A stretch of DNA of 64,000 nt, taken from positions 31,947 through 95,946 of the forward strand of contig CAZGKF010000006.1 in assembly GCA_964526475.1 (NCBI GenBank), given 5' to 3'. Shown one piece after another: positions 9,041 to 18,758 of this stretch. How positions within the stretch are numbered: the first letter of the stretch is position 1; each line of letters begins with the position of its first letter. The notes below the pieces were generated by a model, which saw only the letters and a program-made list of their open reading frames with translations, was not told where the DNA came from and did no database searches. This DNA comes from CAYVTV01 sp964526475. GTDB lineage: Bacteria; Bacteroidota; Bacteroidia; Bacteroidales; GCA-2748055. The position numbers and the translations under genes are program-made.

Positions 9041-9417
9041 ATCATTTATTGCTTATTGCAATCTGTATACATTTTTCCATTTCCAAATTGAGGGTGTGCT
9101 AAATTAATTGTAATATATTTACTGAAGAATTTCTATGGTTATTTAAATTTAATTTAAAAAATTAAATAAATTAAAAAAAGAGTAAGTGATGTAATATGCA
9201 TATATTTAAGTAGTTAGCACAAATAATGCAAAACAGGAGGCATTTTATACCTGAAGGACAAAGGAAATAAATATATTTGAGTGGAGTTAAAACCAAACCT
9301 GCCTGCCTACCTGCAGGTTGAGTATATTGATTAGTTTATATTTTAGGATCGAAATAAATATTGGCTCAAAAAAACAATTTATATTTTTTAGTATAGTGTT
9401 TTTGCACAATCGGAAAT
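9041..9417. other. Gap before the PUL sigma factor, with a GC-rich stem-loop
   Basis: No gene was seen. At 9296-9319 AACCTGC pairs with GCAGGTT around a 10-nt loop, and the right part contains the palindrome ACCTGCAGGT. Similar CCTGCC/GGCAGG-rich snippets occur at about 433-446 and 60238-60258. A possible -7 box TATATTTG lies at 9272-9279, 139 nt before the sigma-factor start codon. Confidence 0.4.
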
Positions 9418-9987
9418 ATGAAAAATCAAGATTGGGAAAAGTGGGTTAAAGAAGAATTACGAAAAGGTAATACCTTTGCAATTAAACAACTATATGACAG
9501 GTATTACCAAGGCTTATGCGTTCTGGCATTTAGATATACAGGGTCATATGACACTGCACAGGATATTGTACAAGATACTTTTCTTAATATCTGGAAAATA
9601 AGGAAAAAACTGAAATTAAGCAGCTCAGTTCATACATATCTTTATGCTTCTGTACGTAATGCCTGCATCAATTATATTAAACATACACTTGTTGAACAAA
9701 AATATAATACCCTGACAGCTAAACACATACAACGGTCAGTAAATTATTTTCTTATCAGCAGGGAGGATGGACAATCTTTATTAATTAATAAAGAACTTGA
9801 AAAGAAGATTGAAGATTCCATTCAGGAATTGCCTGAGAAATGCCGTGAAATATTTTTGTTAAGCAGGGAAGAAGGATTAAAATACCATGAAATCGCAGAA
9901 AGAAAAAAACTGACGGTAAATACTGTTCAGAGACAAATATCCATAGCTCTTGAAAAATTGAGAGTAAAGCTGAAGGAATACATATGA
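9418..9987 (+). CDS. ECF RNA polymerase sigma factor of the SusCD locus
   Basis: The 189-residue protein has sigma region 2 (LYDRYYQGLCVLAFRYTGS, then AQDIVQDTFLNIWK, residues 24-61) and region 4 (ELPEKCREIFLLSREEGLKY, then a helix-turn-helix NTVQRQISIALEKLRVKLKE). It belongs to the expanded Bacteroidota sigma-70 group tied to glycan sensing. The FecR-type gene 219 bp downstream should hold it inactive until the SusC receptor signals that substrate is present. No Shine-Dalgarno site is visible at the start. Confidence 0.92.
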   Translation: MKNQDWEKWVKEELRKGNTFAIKQLYDRYYQGLCVLAFRYTGSYDTAQDIVQDTFLNIWKIRKKLKLSSSVHTYLYASVRNACINYIKHTLVEQKYNTLTAKHIQRSVNYFLISREDGQSLLINKELEKKIEDSIQELPEKCREIFLLSREEGLKYHEIAERKKLTVNTVQRQISIALEKLRVKLKEYI

Positions 9988-10206
9988 TGATGATTTTATT
10001 CTTTCTGTGAGAATAAGATTGAAAAGAAATGTAAAGGTGTTTATTAATTATTTGACAATGAATGTATTTGACTTGTTTTAAAACATTAATTCTTCTCTTT
10101 TTTTTATACCAAAGTGGTTGTTTATTTCTACCTTTACGTTTCTTTTTAACCCTCCCTTTTAACTGAACCCTCACCTTTTTTTGTCTAATATATATTATTA
10201 CAAACC

Positions 10207-11319
10207 ATGGAATCAAAAATGAACGAAATTATCCTTCGTGTATTAAACGGTGCATCCTCTCCTGAAGAAGATATAAAGTTAATGAAATGGATCAACGAGG
10301 ATGATAACAATCTTCAAAACTTTGTTGAAACAGAAAATCTCTGGAATGCTGTTGATATTGTACTGAACCGACATCGTTATAATCCTGAAAAGGCATTTGC
10401 TGACTTCAAATCTAAAATTCAAACCTCTCGTGGGAAAAAAAGACAACATGCATCAGGTAGTGTAAAGAAATTGATTATTACAGTACTTTACCGCGCGGCC
10501 CTGGTTATTATGTTATTGAGTTTGGGTGGGCTTCTTGGACAGCTTGGATTGAGTTATTTGGGAGATGAAAAACCAATGTGTGAAGTGATCGTCCCATTAG
10601 GTGCACGCAGTAACATTAAACTCCCGGATGGTACTAATGTGTGGTTGAATGCTGAAAGTAGACTTCAATATGCACAAAACTTTAATACCAGGAAGAGGAC
10701 GGTATTTCTTACAGGAGAAGGTTATTTTGAAGTCGCAGAGAATGTTAACAAACCATTTGTTGTTAAAGCATCTGAAATTGAGATTACTGCATTAGGTACT
10801 ATTTTTAATGTAAAATCATATCCAGAGGAAAAATTGGTCCAAACCACCTTAATTGAAGGATTGGTTATTATTAAAGGGGTATCGGATTCAAAACGAATTA
10901 ACACTGTGATTCTCGAACCCAATCAGCAGGCGGTTTATTTTAAAGACTCAGTAAAAATCTCCTCTATAAAGAAACCTGAAGTACAAAATCCGTTACCGGT
11001 TAAATCCCCTGACATAATTAATAATTATGTTCAGGCGAGTAAAATTATATTGAACAAGCAGGTTGATGCAAATGCTGTGATCGCATGGAAAGACAACAGT
11101 CTGATGTTTAGTAACGAAACCTTTAAAAGTATCGCAATTAAACTGGAAAGACGCTTTGATGTAGAAATCCTTTTTAATGATGAAGAGGTTATGAATTTCC
11201 ATTTTTCAGGAAGATTTGATAATATTAGCATTGAACAGGCACTTGGAGCGTTGAAATATGCTTCCCCTTTGTTCAATTATTCTATTGAAAAGGATGTTAT
11301 ATACATAACAAGAAAATAA
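10207..11319 (+). CDS. FecR-family anti-sigma factor
   Basis: A cytoplasmic N-terminal segment of about 85 residues (EEDIKLMKWINEDDNN) precedes one membrane span (about 88-113, ITVLYRAALVIMLLSLGGLL). The periplasmic FecR domain follows (VIVPLGARSNIKLPDGTNVW, then RKRTVFLTGEGYFEVAENVN), and the last 70 residues (WKDNSLMFSNETFKSIAIKL) form the DUF4974 domain that contacts the STN domain of SusC-type receptors. Length 370 is normal. ATG 10207 and ATG 10219 are both possible starts. It passes the substrate signal from the next gene's receptor to the sigma factor. Confidence 0.9.
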   Translation: MESKMNEIILRVLNGASSPEEDIKLMKWINEDDNNLQNFVETENLWNAVDIVLNRHRYNPEKAFADFKSKIQTSRGKKRQHASGSVKKLIITVLYRAALVIMLLSLGGLLGQLGLSYLGDEKPMCEVIVPLGARSNIKLPDGTNVWLNAESRLQYAQNFNTRKRTVFLTGEGYFEVAENVNKPFVVKASEIEITALGTIFNVKSYPEEKLVQTTLIEGLVIIKGVSDSKRINTVILEPNQQAVYFKDSVKISSIKKPEVQNPLPVKSPDIINNYVQASKIILNKQVDANAVIAWKDNSLMFSNETFKSIAIKLERRFDVEILFNDEEVMNFHFSGRFDNISIEQALGALKYASPLFNYSIEKDVIYITRK

Positions 11320-11393
11320 ATACCAACTGATAACTAAACCTAAAAATTAATAAAACCATCGCCTATGAATGCATAAAAGCCCAAAACTAAAAA

Positions 11394-11423
11394 ACTGGGA
11401 AATAATATGAATTATTTCCCAGT
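11394..11423 (+). promoter_or_regulatory. Perfect 13-bp hairpin between fecR and susC
   Basis: ACTGGGAAATAAT and ATTATTTCCCAGT pair perfectly around the loop ATGA. The hairpin lies 75 nt after the FecR stop and 81 nt before the SusC start, with no T-tract after it. It may act as an attenuator, RNA-stability element or processing site that separates receptor expression from the regulators. Function is inferred. Confidence 0.45.
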
Positions 11424-11504
11424 AACTAACAGTTAAATTAACCTGGTGTAATACTGTCGAGGCATTACGTGTACCAGATATGTTAAACTATCAATCACAA
11501 ATTT

Positions 11505-14500
11505 ATGAAAAAAAAATCAACTATTTCACTGTCAAATTTTTTGCAGAAAAATAAAAAACTACTATTAACGATGAAACTAATGGCAATAATCTTGACTATT
11601 ACTGTTTTTCAAACGGTAGGGTCGGTGTATTCACAGAATACCACTTTTAATTTTCAACTGAAAAATGTTCCAATAAAAAACGTACTTCAGGAAATTGAAA
11701 ATTCCAGTGAGTTTAAATTCCTTTACCGATCAGAATTTCTGAATGTCAATCGTAAGGTTGATATTTTTGCAAACAACGAACGGGTGGAAACTATACTGGA
11801 AAGTATGTTTAACTCTCCCGACATTACTTATCGCATTTTCGAAGATAATCTGATTGTTATCACTAATAAACGAATGATGCAAATGCAACCCAGGATTATA
11901 AGTGGTATAGTAAATCACGCCTCAACCGGTGAAGCCCTTCCTGGGGTGAATGTGGTAGTTAAGGGTACTACTATTGGTACAATTACTGACATTAACGGTA
12001 ATTTTCGTTTAGAGGTTCCAGCAGATGCAATGGCACTTTTATTTTCGTTTGTGGGAATGAAATCGCAGGAAATTATTATAGAAGACAGAACTATAATTAA
12101 CATCCAGATGGAGGAAGATATAGTCGGAATCGAAGAAGTGGTTGCAATTGGTTATGGAATTGTAAAGAGAAGTGATTTGACAGGCTCTGTGACGCGAATA
12201 GATTCGGATACATATGAATCGCAGGCTAAAACTCAAGTAACGGATATGCTTGCTGGTACTGTGGCGGGATTATATATGCAACAAGGTTCTTCAGCTTCTG
12301 GTATAGCACCAAGCATGGAAATCAGAGGTGTAAATTCATTATTAGCAAAATCTAACCCATTGATTGTAATTGATGGAGTTATCTTTAACGGCAATATTGA
12401 AAACATTAACCCTAATGATATCTCCACTATTGATGTATTAAAAGATGCAAGTTCGGCTGCTATTTATGGAGCCAAAGCAGCTTCGGGTGTAATAATTATA
12501 ACCACTTCAAAGGGACAAGGTCCCCCAAAAATAGGTTTTAAAACAACATTTGGAATTAGTGAAACTACACGTGATATCAAACCCTTTGATAAAAATGGAT
12601 ATTTAGATTTTAGAAGAGATTTGCTTAGGGAGAGCAGCCCAAAGGAAGATTATTATTATTTTAATCCAAACGAGCTTCCTGGTTCAATATCTATCGATGA
12701 ATGGAGGAATTATAGTGCTAATCCTGCTGAAGACAATACTATGGAATGGTTGAGTCGCCTTTCCTTTTGGCCCATTGAAATGCAGAATTATATTGAAGGT
12801 AATACTGTAGATTGGTATAACAAAGTGATGCAAAAAGGTATCAGGCAAACCTATGATATTAATGCAAGTGGTGGGTCAAATGATATGTCATATTATTTTT
12901 CATTGGGACATACAAATAATGAAGGAATAATATTCGGGGATAAATATTCTATATTTCGCGCAAGATTAAATTTTGATGTAAAAGTTGCTGATTTTATTAA
13001 TGTAGGCTTAAATACGCAATTTTCCAACAAAGAAGAAGATGAAATTCCTGCGAATTTAAGCCATATGTATGCAGTTAGTCCATATGGTAGCAATTATAAC
13101 GACGACGGAACATTAAAATTATACCCACATGATTATACTCCTGCGAGGAACCCATTCCTGGATGATTACTACAGTGATTATTATTATAAAGAAAATTCAC
13201 TATTTTCATCTTTGTATGCACAATTAAAACTTCCATTCAATATTAGTTACAGATTATCCTATCAACCTCGATTTGATTTTGTTCAATACCTTAATTTTAG
13301 AGAAACTGCACATACACCAGCTTTTGGAACACGTATCAATACAAATACATACGAATGGATTATTGATAACCTGGTAAAATGGAATAAGAACATAGGAGTT
13401 CATAATTTTGATTTAACCCTTCTCTATAGTGCAGAAAAAAATCAAAATTGGAGGTCAGTTTTGGAAAATACCAATTTCATGCCAAACGAAATCCTTTCTT
13501 ATCATGCAATTAGTCTAGGGAGTTTCCCCTTTGTTAATTCTAATGATATGTACCATACAGGTGATGCAGCATTAGCCAGATTAAATTATACTTTGTTGGA
13601 TAAATATCTTTTTACGGCATCAATAAGAAGAGATGGATTCTCTGCCTTTGGGAAGAGTAACCCCAGAGCGAATTTTCCTTCCTTAGCATTTGCGTGGAAG
13701 CTGCATGAGGAAGACTTTTTTAATTTAAATTGGGTTTCTCAGGCTAAGTTGCGGATTTCTTGGGGGATAAATGGTAACAGAGATATTGGAATTTATTCTG
13801 CTCTTTCCAGGATGAAACCTTCATATTATTATGATGGGTCGTCAGTCGCAATTGGAATAATAGCTGATAATCTGGAGAATCATGATTTGAGGTGGGAAAA
13901 AACATATTCAACTAATTTTGGTTGCGACCTTTCTTTTTTACAGAATCGCATTAATCTCAGTGCTGATTATTATATCTCAACAACAAAGGATTTATTGATG
14001 AATAGGAGTCTTCCTATTATTACTGGATTTGAAGATATGGCAGTAAATCTTGGAGAAATGGCTAATCATGGATTTGAGATGACCCTTAATTCAGTAAATG
14101 TTAGTACTCAAAAATTGAATTGGAAAACAAATTTTGTTTTTTATTATAATAGGAATGAGATTAAAAAATTATATGGCGATCAAGGTACTTATATAATAAA
14201 AGGAGAAACCCTTACAGGGGAACTGCCAGACTACAGTAACAAATGGTTCCCGGGTCATCCTCTTGATGCTGTTTGGGATTATAAAGTGCAAGGTGTGTGG
14301 CAACTTGACGAAGCAACTGATGCCGCTAACGTTAACTTAAAACCAGGGGATTATAAGGTTATTGATTTAAATGGTGACGGATTATACACAGAGACAGAAG
14401 ATAAACAATTTATTGGTTATTCCAAACCAAGATATAATTTCGGATTACGTAATACCTTTACCCTTTTAAAGAACTTATCGGTTTCTGTTTATTTACGCGC

Positions 14501-14882
14501 TGATCTGGGACATATGGGTGCATTACCGCAAGCAATACACTCGGGTAGTAATACCTACCACGTACTTAACACTCGGGCAGTTCCTTATTGGACAAAAGAT
14601 AATCAGGAATCTGTTTGGGCTCGTTTGAATGTTATCAATAGTGTATATGATGGGGGATATAATGTATATTTTTCTCGTTCATTTGTAAGAATACAGGATT
14701 TAAGCTTAACCTATTCATTGCCTCAGGAAATTTGTAAGCGAATGAAACTTAGTGATCTTCAAATATTTACTTCTGTTAGAAATCTATACACTTTTGACAA
14801 ATGGGAAGATTTTGATCCTGAAACTGATTATAGAACTCCTATGCCCAGAACTTATACATTTGGGCTAAATATTGAATTATAA
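11505..14882 (+). CDS. SusC/RagA-type TonB-dependent glycan receptor with STN signalling domain
   Basis: This outer-membrane importer has 1125 residues. After a 22-residue N-terminal extension comes a signal peptide (MKLMAIILTITVFQTVGSVY), then an STN domain (about 50-120, NVPIKNVLQEIENSSEFKFL), which signals to FecR. A carboxypeptidase-regulatory-like domain (130-205) and a plug with the IGYGIVKRSDLTGSV segment and IDVLKDASSAAIYGAKAASG follow, then a long barrel ending in FGLNIEL. The STN domain, sigma factor and FecR form the expected trans-envelope relay. The next gene encodes its SusD lid, 30 nt downstream. The substrate cannot be read, though the sulfatase downstream suggests a sulfated glycan. 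Confidence 0.93.
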   Translation: MKKKSTISLSNFLQKNKKLLLTMKLMAIILTITVFQTVGSVYSQNTTFNFQLKNVPIKNVLQEIENSSEFKFLYRSEFLNVNRKVDIFANNERVETILESMFNSPDITYRIFEDNLIVITNKRMMQMQPRIISGIVNHASTGEALPGVNVVVKGTTIGTITDINGNFRLEVPADAMALLFSFVGMKSQEIIIEDRTIINIQMEEDIVGIEEVVAIGYGIVKRSDLTGSVTRIDSDTYESQAKTQVTDMLAGTVAGLYMQQGSSASGIAPSMEIRGVNSLLAKSNPLIVIDGVIFNGNIENINPNDISTIDVLKDASSAAIYGAKAASGVIIITTSKGQGPPKIGFKTTFGISETTRDIKPFDKNGYLDFRRDLLRESSPKEDYYYFNPNELPGSISIDEWRNYSANPAEDNTMEWLSRLSFWPIEMQNYIEGNTVDWYNKVMQKGIRQTYDINASGGSNDMSYYFSLGHTNNEGIIFGDKYSIFRARLNFDVKVADFINVGLNTQFSNKEEDEIPANLSHMYAVSPYGSNYNDDGTLKLYPHDYTPARNPFLDDYYSDYYYKENSLFSSLYAQLKLPFNISYRLSYQPRFDFVQYLNFRETAHTPAFGTRINTNTYEWIIDNLVKWNKNIGVHNFDLTLLYSAEKNQNWRSVLENTNFMPNEILSYHAISLGSFPFVNSNDMYHTGDAALARLNYTLLDKYLFTASIRRDGFSAFGKSNPRANFPSLAFAWKLHEEDFFNLNWVSQAKLRISWGINGNRDIGIYSALSRMKPSYYYDGSSVAIGIIADNLENHDLRWEKTYSTNFGCDLSFLQNRINLSADYYISTTKDLLMNRSLPIITGFEDMAVNLGEMANHGFEMTLNSVNVSTQKLNWKTNFVFYYNRNEIKKLYGDQGTYIIKGETLTGELPDYSNKWFPGHPLDAVWDYKVQGVWQLDEATDAANVNLKPGDYKVIDLNGDGLYTETEDKQFIGYSKPRYNFGLRNTFTLLKNLSVSVYLRADLGHMGALPQAIHSGSNTYHVLNTRAVPYWTKDNQESVWARLNVINSVYDGGYNVYFSRSFVRIQDLSLTYSLPQEICKRMKLSDLQIFTSVRNLYTFDKWEDFDPETDYRTPMPRTYTFGLNIEL

Positions 14883-14912
14883 TATTAAGATAATCTGATA
14901 AAATAAGAAATT

Positions 14913-16697
14913 ATGAAATCAAAAATATATATTACAACGTGGATTTTTGCAATTTTTGTTTTGTTCCAGAATTCTTGTTCCGAGAACTGGTTAGATCCCA
15001 ATCCTCTTTCTTTTTATGCTCCGGAGAATATTTTTGTAGATAAAGAAGGTTTTGATGCGCTAATAGTGACTATGAGAAAGAGCCTCTTACAGGAGAATCA
15101 TGGTGGTCATCGTGCACTGACAGTTAATGAAACTAGTTTGTCAGATTTAGGTGTTCCCGGGACTATGAGTAACCAGGTAGCTAAAGATTTGGACATTATG
15201 TTAACACCTGTTGAAAATAGCCTGGAAAATTATACCAAGCTGTTCAATATAAGCTATTTAGAAATAAAAAACACAAATACTTTAATCTCTAAGATCGATT
15301 TAATATCCTGGGAATCAGAGTTGGAAAGAAATGAATTATTAGCTGAAGCATATTTTTTCAGATCATATTGGTATTATCGATTGATACATGCATTTGGTGA
15401 TGTACCATTTATAGGTCAGGAAATTTCATCTCCCAAGCTAGATTTCTATACGCATTCCAGAGGTGCAATACTTAAAAAAATTATTTCTGATATGGAATTC
15501 GCTGTAGAATGGCTTCCTGTTAATGCAGTTATAGGGGCAGCGACAAAAGGAGCGGGGGATCATTTGCTTACAAAGCTATATCTTGCTAATTCTGATTTTG
15601 ATAAAGCTATAGAGTCTGCCACCAGGGTAATTGGGGGAGGAAAATATTCTTTAATGAAAAACCGGTTTGGTATTGTAGCCAACGATCCAATTCGTAATGT
15701 TATATGGGATTTATTTCGACCGGAGAATATTTCTATTCCCCAGAATACTGAAACTATATTAGCGGCTATTGATCGCTATGAAGCTCCTTCAGATGCCAAA
15801 ACCATCGGATGCAGGAAACCTGCACAATATGGAATGAATTGGTGGGGGGTAAGAGTTTTAGATAGTCAAGGGAAACCAGGGACAATGCTTAATCCTATCA
15901 CTCCCATGAGAGATTCATTGCTTGCGGGTAATACTCACTGCCGTTTTAATCCTTTTTATAAATTTGATATTTGGAATGATGGCACATATACCTGGGAGAA
16001 TACTACTGATTTGAGAAGAAGTGATATTTGCTGGATTGATCCATGGGAGTTGCGGTATAACCGTCCACAATCAGTGGATTTTAATAAACCAATAAATTGG
16101 CAATATTACGGATCAGCAACTGATACTTTTCAATGGTATACATCCTGGCCTTATTATAAGTGTTTATATCCTGCTCAGGAAAGTGCAAATAAAAATGGAG
16201 GAAATGGTGATCATTATGTTTTCCGGTTAGCAGAAACATATCTGTTAAGAGCTGAAGCTTATTTTTGGAAAAATGATCTGATTAATGCAGCAAATGATAT
16301 TAATCAAGTTAGAGAACGAGCGAATGCTATACCTGTTTTAGCTAATGAAGTAACCATTGATTATATCATGGATGAGCGTGCCAGGGAACTAGCAACTGAA
16401 GAACCAAGAAATAATGAGTTAACCAGGGTTTCCTATATAATGGCAGAAAATCAAATTGGTGGCTATAACATGGAAGACTTTAGTGTGGAGAATTATCTTT
16501 ACGACAGGATAATAAGCAGGAACCTATTTTACAGAACAAATTATTTCTATAATGGCACTTATAGGATATCTCCTTATCATGTACTCTGGCCAATACCAAA
16601 TACTGTTATTACAGCAAATACAATGGGTGTTATCAATCAAAATCAAGGTTATTTCGGCACAGAGAAAAATGTGCCTCCTCTTGAGGTCATAGAATAA
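14913..16697 (+). CDS. SusD/RagB-family surface glycan-binding lipoprotein
   Basis: The 594-residue protein starts with a lipoprotein signal (LFQNSC, Cys22) followed by SENWLDPNPLSF, typical of SusD. The TPR-based body shows ELLAEAYFFRSYWYYRLIHA with FGDVPF, and the C-terminal VFRLAETYLLRAEAYFWKND with NDINQVRERA. ARELATEEPRNNELTR is a slightly altered form of the usual RxxEL(A/F)xEG(xR)xxDLxR motif. It should sit at the cell surface as the lid of the SusC receptor and deliver glycan fragments. It lies 30 nt after susC and is surely co-transcribed. Confidence 0.92.
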   Translation: MKSKIYITTWIFAIFVLFQNSCSENWLDPNPLSFYAPENIFVDKEGFDALIVTMRKSLLQENHGGHRALTVNETSLSDLGVPGTMSNQVAKDLDIMLTPVENSLENYTKLFNISYLEIKNTNTLISKIDLISWESELERNELLAEAYFFRSYWYYRLIHAFGDVPFIGQEISSPKLDFYTHSRGAILKKIISDMEFAVEWLPVNAVIGAATKGAGDHLLTKLYLANSDFDKAIESATRVIGGGKYSLMKNRFGIVANDPIRNVIWDLFRPENISIPQNTETILAAIDRYEAPSDAKTIGCRKPAQYGMNWWGVRVLDSQGKPGTMLNPITPMRDSLLAGNTHCRFNPFYKFDIWNDGTYTWENTTDLRRSDICWIDPWELRYNRPQSVDFNKPINWQYYGSATDTFQWYTSWPYYKCLYPAQESANKNGGNGDHYVFRLAETYLLRAEAYFWKNDLINAANDINQVRERANAIPVLANEVTIDYIMDERARELATEEPRNNELTRVSYIMAENQIGGYNMEDFSVENYLYDRIISRNLFYRTNYFYNGTYRISPYHVLWPIPNTVITANTMGVINQNQGYFGTEKNVPPLEVIE

Positions 16698-16817
16698 TAA
16701 AGATAAGACAGGTTGCAGGTTTGATGGTTCGGATTGAATTTTTTATATATACTTAAAAAAGTAAAATAATAATCAGTTATAAAAACAATTTGGTTTTTTT
16801 AGGTTATAATAAAAATT

Positions 16818-16833
16818 TAAAAAACGTTTTTTA
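16818..16833. promoter_or_regulatory. 16-bp perfect palindrome upstream of the toroid-fold lipoprotein gene
   Basis: TAAAAAACGTTTTTTA is fully self-complementary with a central CG, as in LacI-family operators, and lies 60 bp before the start codon at 16893. It suggests that the enzyme genes have their own control besides the SusCD promoter. No LacI-type gene is in the window, so a regulator cannot be named. Confidence 0.35.
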
Positions 16834-16892
16834 GAATCATCATTAATGCAGACGTTCTTAGTTTAAATTTTTAATTAATAAATATATACAAA

Positions 16893-18743
16893 ATGAAAAA
16901 GCAATTAAATCTGACTTTTTTAATAATTGCATTAGCAATTTCACTAATTATTAGTTCTTCTGGGTGTAATGCGGCTGAGAATCAAAATTTTTCAAGTCAT
17001 GATATTTCGATAAAAGTAGAAAAGCAAGGGAAAATTTTATTACTTAGTGGGGTTGTTCCTCGGGGAGTTCATGAGGTTGAGTTAAGAATAGACAGCGACC
17101 GTAATAAAAAGATATCTCATGTGAAAGAGGTATCTCCAAATAATCCCAATCAGGAAATAAATCAAAGACCAGGGAACATTTATTATCCGGTAGTAGATAT
17201 AATCTTGGAAAGGGGCATGGAAGGCATGGCAGGTTTTTCAAATTGCAACAATGATGATTCCTGCATTATTAATGGTCCTTTTTATAAACGGAAACAGCTT
17301 GTTCAGCCATGGTTAAGTATTCATGGAAATGTTTTAAAAGGCTGGGAGAATTCTTTTTTCATTAACACCAGTTCCTGTCAACTTAATACATTTTATATAA
17401 AAAAGCAATATCCTTTAGCTACCAGACAGCTAGATATTAAAATTGAATTGCTCTCTGAACATTGGGAAGGAACAATTTCAGTTTACGATGTAACTAATAA
17501 AAAAGAGATGTTGTTCAGTGGTGAAATTCTCTCAGGAGAATATTCTCCGCCTTATTATTTTGAAAGCGGTTTAGATAGGGATCGTCTTTTAAAAGCACTT
17601 GAAGGATGTGTAGGTTATACCAAGCGCAGCCAGGTGAAAGATCCCTGCTTTCCTACCAACGGAGGACTATTTTTATTTTATGATCTGGATGCTAAGCTTT
17701 ATAGAAGTGATTATTGGATTTGGGGTTGGGGGCCAAGTGTTGCTATGCTTTTAAGGGCTTCTGACATTCTCACAGACCAGAAAATTGAATTGGTTCAGTC
17801 TGCAAAGGAAATTGGAGAAGCAAGTCTAAGGTTCTTATGGAAACAACCGGGATCACTCGAAAATGATATAATGATTAGCCTTTGGGGGCGTGGTTTGCAA
17901 TACAAGGATGGATACGGGGGAATATTATGCTTGGCCGACGCACTCTTTTTAGCCGGATGGGCATGGGTTCCACTTTATGAATATACGGGAGAGAAAAAAT
18001 ACCTGGATATTACAGCCCATCATTGCCAGGTTGCAGATGAGTTACTAAAGGAATGGATTATTATTCCTCACAATTATCATTTTGATGAACAAAGATGGGG
18101 TGACTGGACGATTGATGAAACTGGTTTTGGAGTGGAAGGATATGCTGAGATTTTCAGAATTACTCCGGAAAAAGCATACCAGGATGGTGGTCGCATATAT
18201 ATTGACAGACATCTTGATTTGTTTGAAAGACCAGATGGATTATGGAACAGACATTATTCTTTTACTGATTCTATAATAACTCCAACTGGTCATATAACCC
18301 GCAGTTTAGGATGGGCCATGGAGGGATTACTGGCCGCACATCGTCTTCTGCCCGAAGAAGGATATCTTGATAAAGCAAAAAAAATGGCAAAACATTTGCT
18401 GGATTTCCAGAGACCTGAAGGTTACTGGACATTTTCATTCAGCAAACCCGTCCCGGAAGTTGGAATTTCTGAAAAAGGCACTGCTTTGTGGAGTTATTTG
18501 TTGTATGAATTATATGCGGCAACTGGAGAAAAAGTATACCTTGATGCAGCCAGAAAAGCACTTAAATGGTGCATGAGTGTTCAATACGACGGAAGTGACC
18601 CTGAAGCCTTTGGCAGTGTAGTAGGAAACACAGCCCAATCTGCTGTTGGATATCGGGCATGGTACAATGTTTCCTGCACTTACACGACTGCTTTTATGGG
18701 GTTGGCAATTCTTCAAGAGTTGTCTTTAAAGGATGTTAAATAA
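16893..18743 (+). CDS. Lipoprotein with alpha/alpha-toroid fold, putative glycan-active enzyme of unassigned family
   Basis: The 616-residue protein has a lipobox (ISSSGC, Cys25). About 200 residues of likely beta-rich sequence follow, then a region rich in helical hairpins and aromatic residues: SDYWIWGWGPSVAMLLRA, YGGILCLADALFLAGWAWVP, GWAMEGLLAAHRLLPEEGYL and LWSYLLYELYAATGEKVYLD. This pattern fits an (alpha/alpha)6-7 toroid like unsaturated uronyl hydrolases or polysaccharide lyases. I do not recognise the exact family, and no catalytic residues can be assigned. It sits between SusD and a sulfatase, 15 nt before the latter, so it probably acts on the same sulfated glycan at the cell surface. 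Confidence 0.6.
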   Translation: MKKQLNLTFLIIALAISLIISSSGCNAAENQNFSSHDISIKVEKQGKILLLSGVVPRGVHEVELRIDSDRNKKISHVKEVSPNNPNQEINQRPGNIYYPVVDIILERGMEGMAGFSNCNNDDSCIINGPFYKRKQLVQPWLSIHGNVLKGWENSFFINTSSCQLNTFYIKKQYPLATRQLDIKIELLSEHWEGTISVYDVTNKKEMLFSGEILSGEYSPPYYFESGLDRDRLLKALEGCVGYTKRSQVKDPCFPTNGGLFLFYDLDAKLYRSDYWIWGWGPSVAMLLRASDILTDQKIELVQSAKEIGEASLRFLWKQPGSLENDIMISLWGRGLQYKDGYGGILCLADALFLAGWAWVPLYEYTGEKKYLDITAHHCQVADELLKEWIIIPHNYHFDEQRWGDWTIDETGFGVEGYAEIFRITPEKAYQDGGRIYIDRHLDLFERPDGLWNRHYSFTDSIITPTGHITRSLGWAMEGLLAAHRLLPEEGYLDKAKKMAKHLLDFQRPEGYWTFSFSKPVPEVGISEKGTALWSYLLYELYAATGEKVYLDAARKALKWCMSVQYDGSDPEAFGSVVGNTAQSAVGYRAWYNVSCTYTTAFMGLAILQELSLKDVK

Positions 18744-18758
18744 TATAATGCTATCCGT

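Noticed and set aside
10722..10922. Antisense ORF inside the FecR gene
   Set aside because: Shadow frame of a well-supported gene on the other strand.
11445..11482. Cloverleaf-like pairing upstream of SusC that could be a tRNA or riboswitch
   Set aside because: Pairing needs bulges and has no tRNA landmarks or known riboswitch core.
11505..14882. Alternative start at the internal Met before the signal peptide of SusC
   Set aside because: The extended N-terminus is common in STN-bearing SusC proteins, so the upstream ATG was kept.
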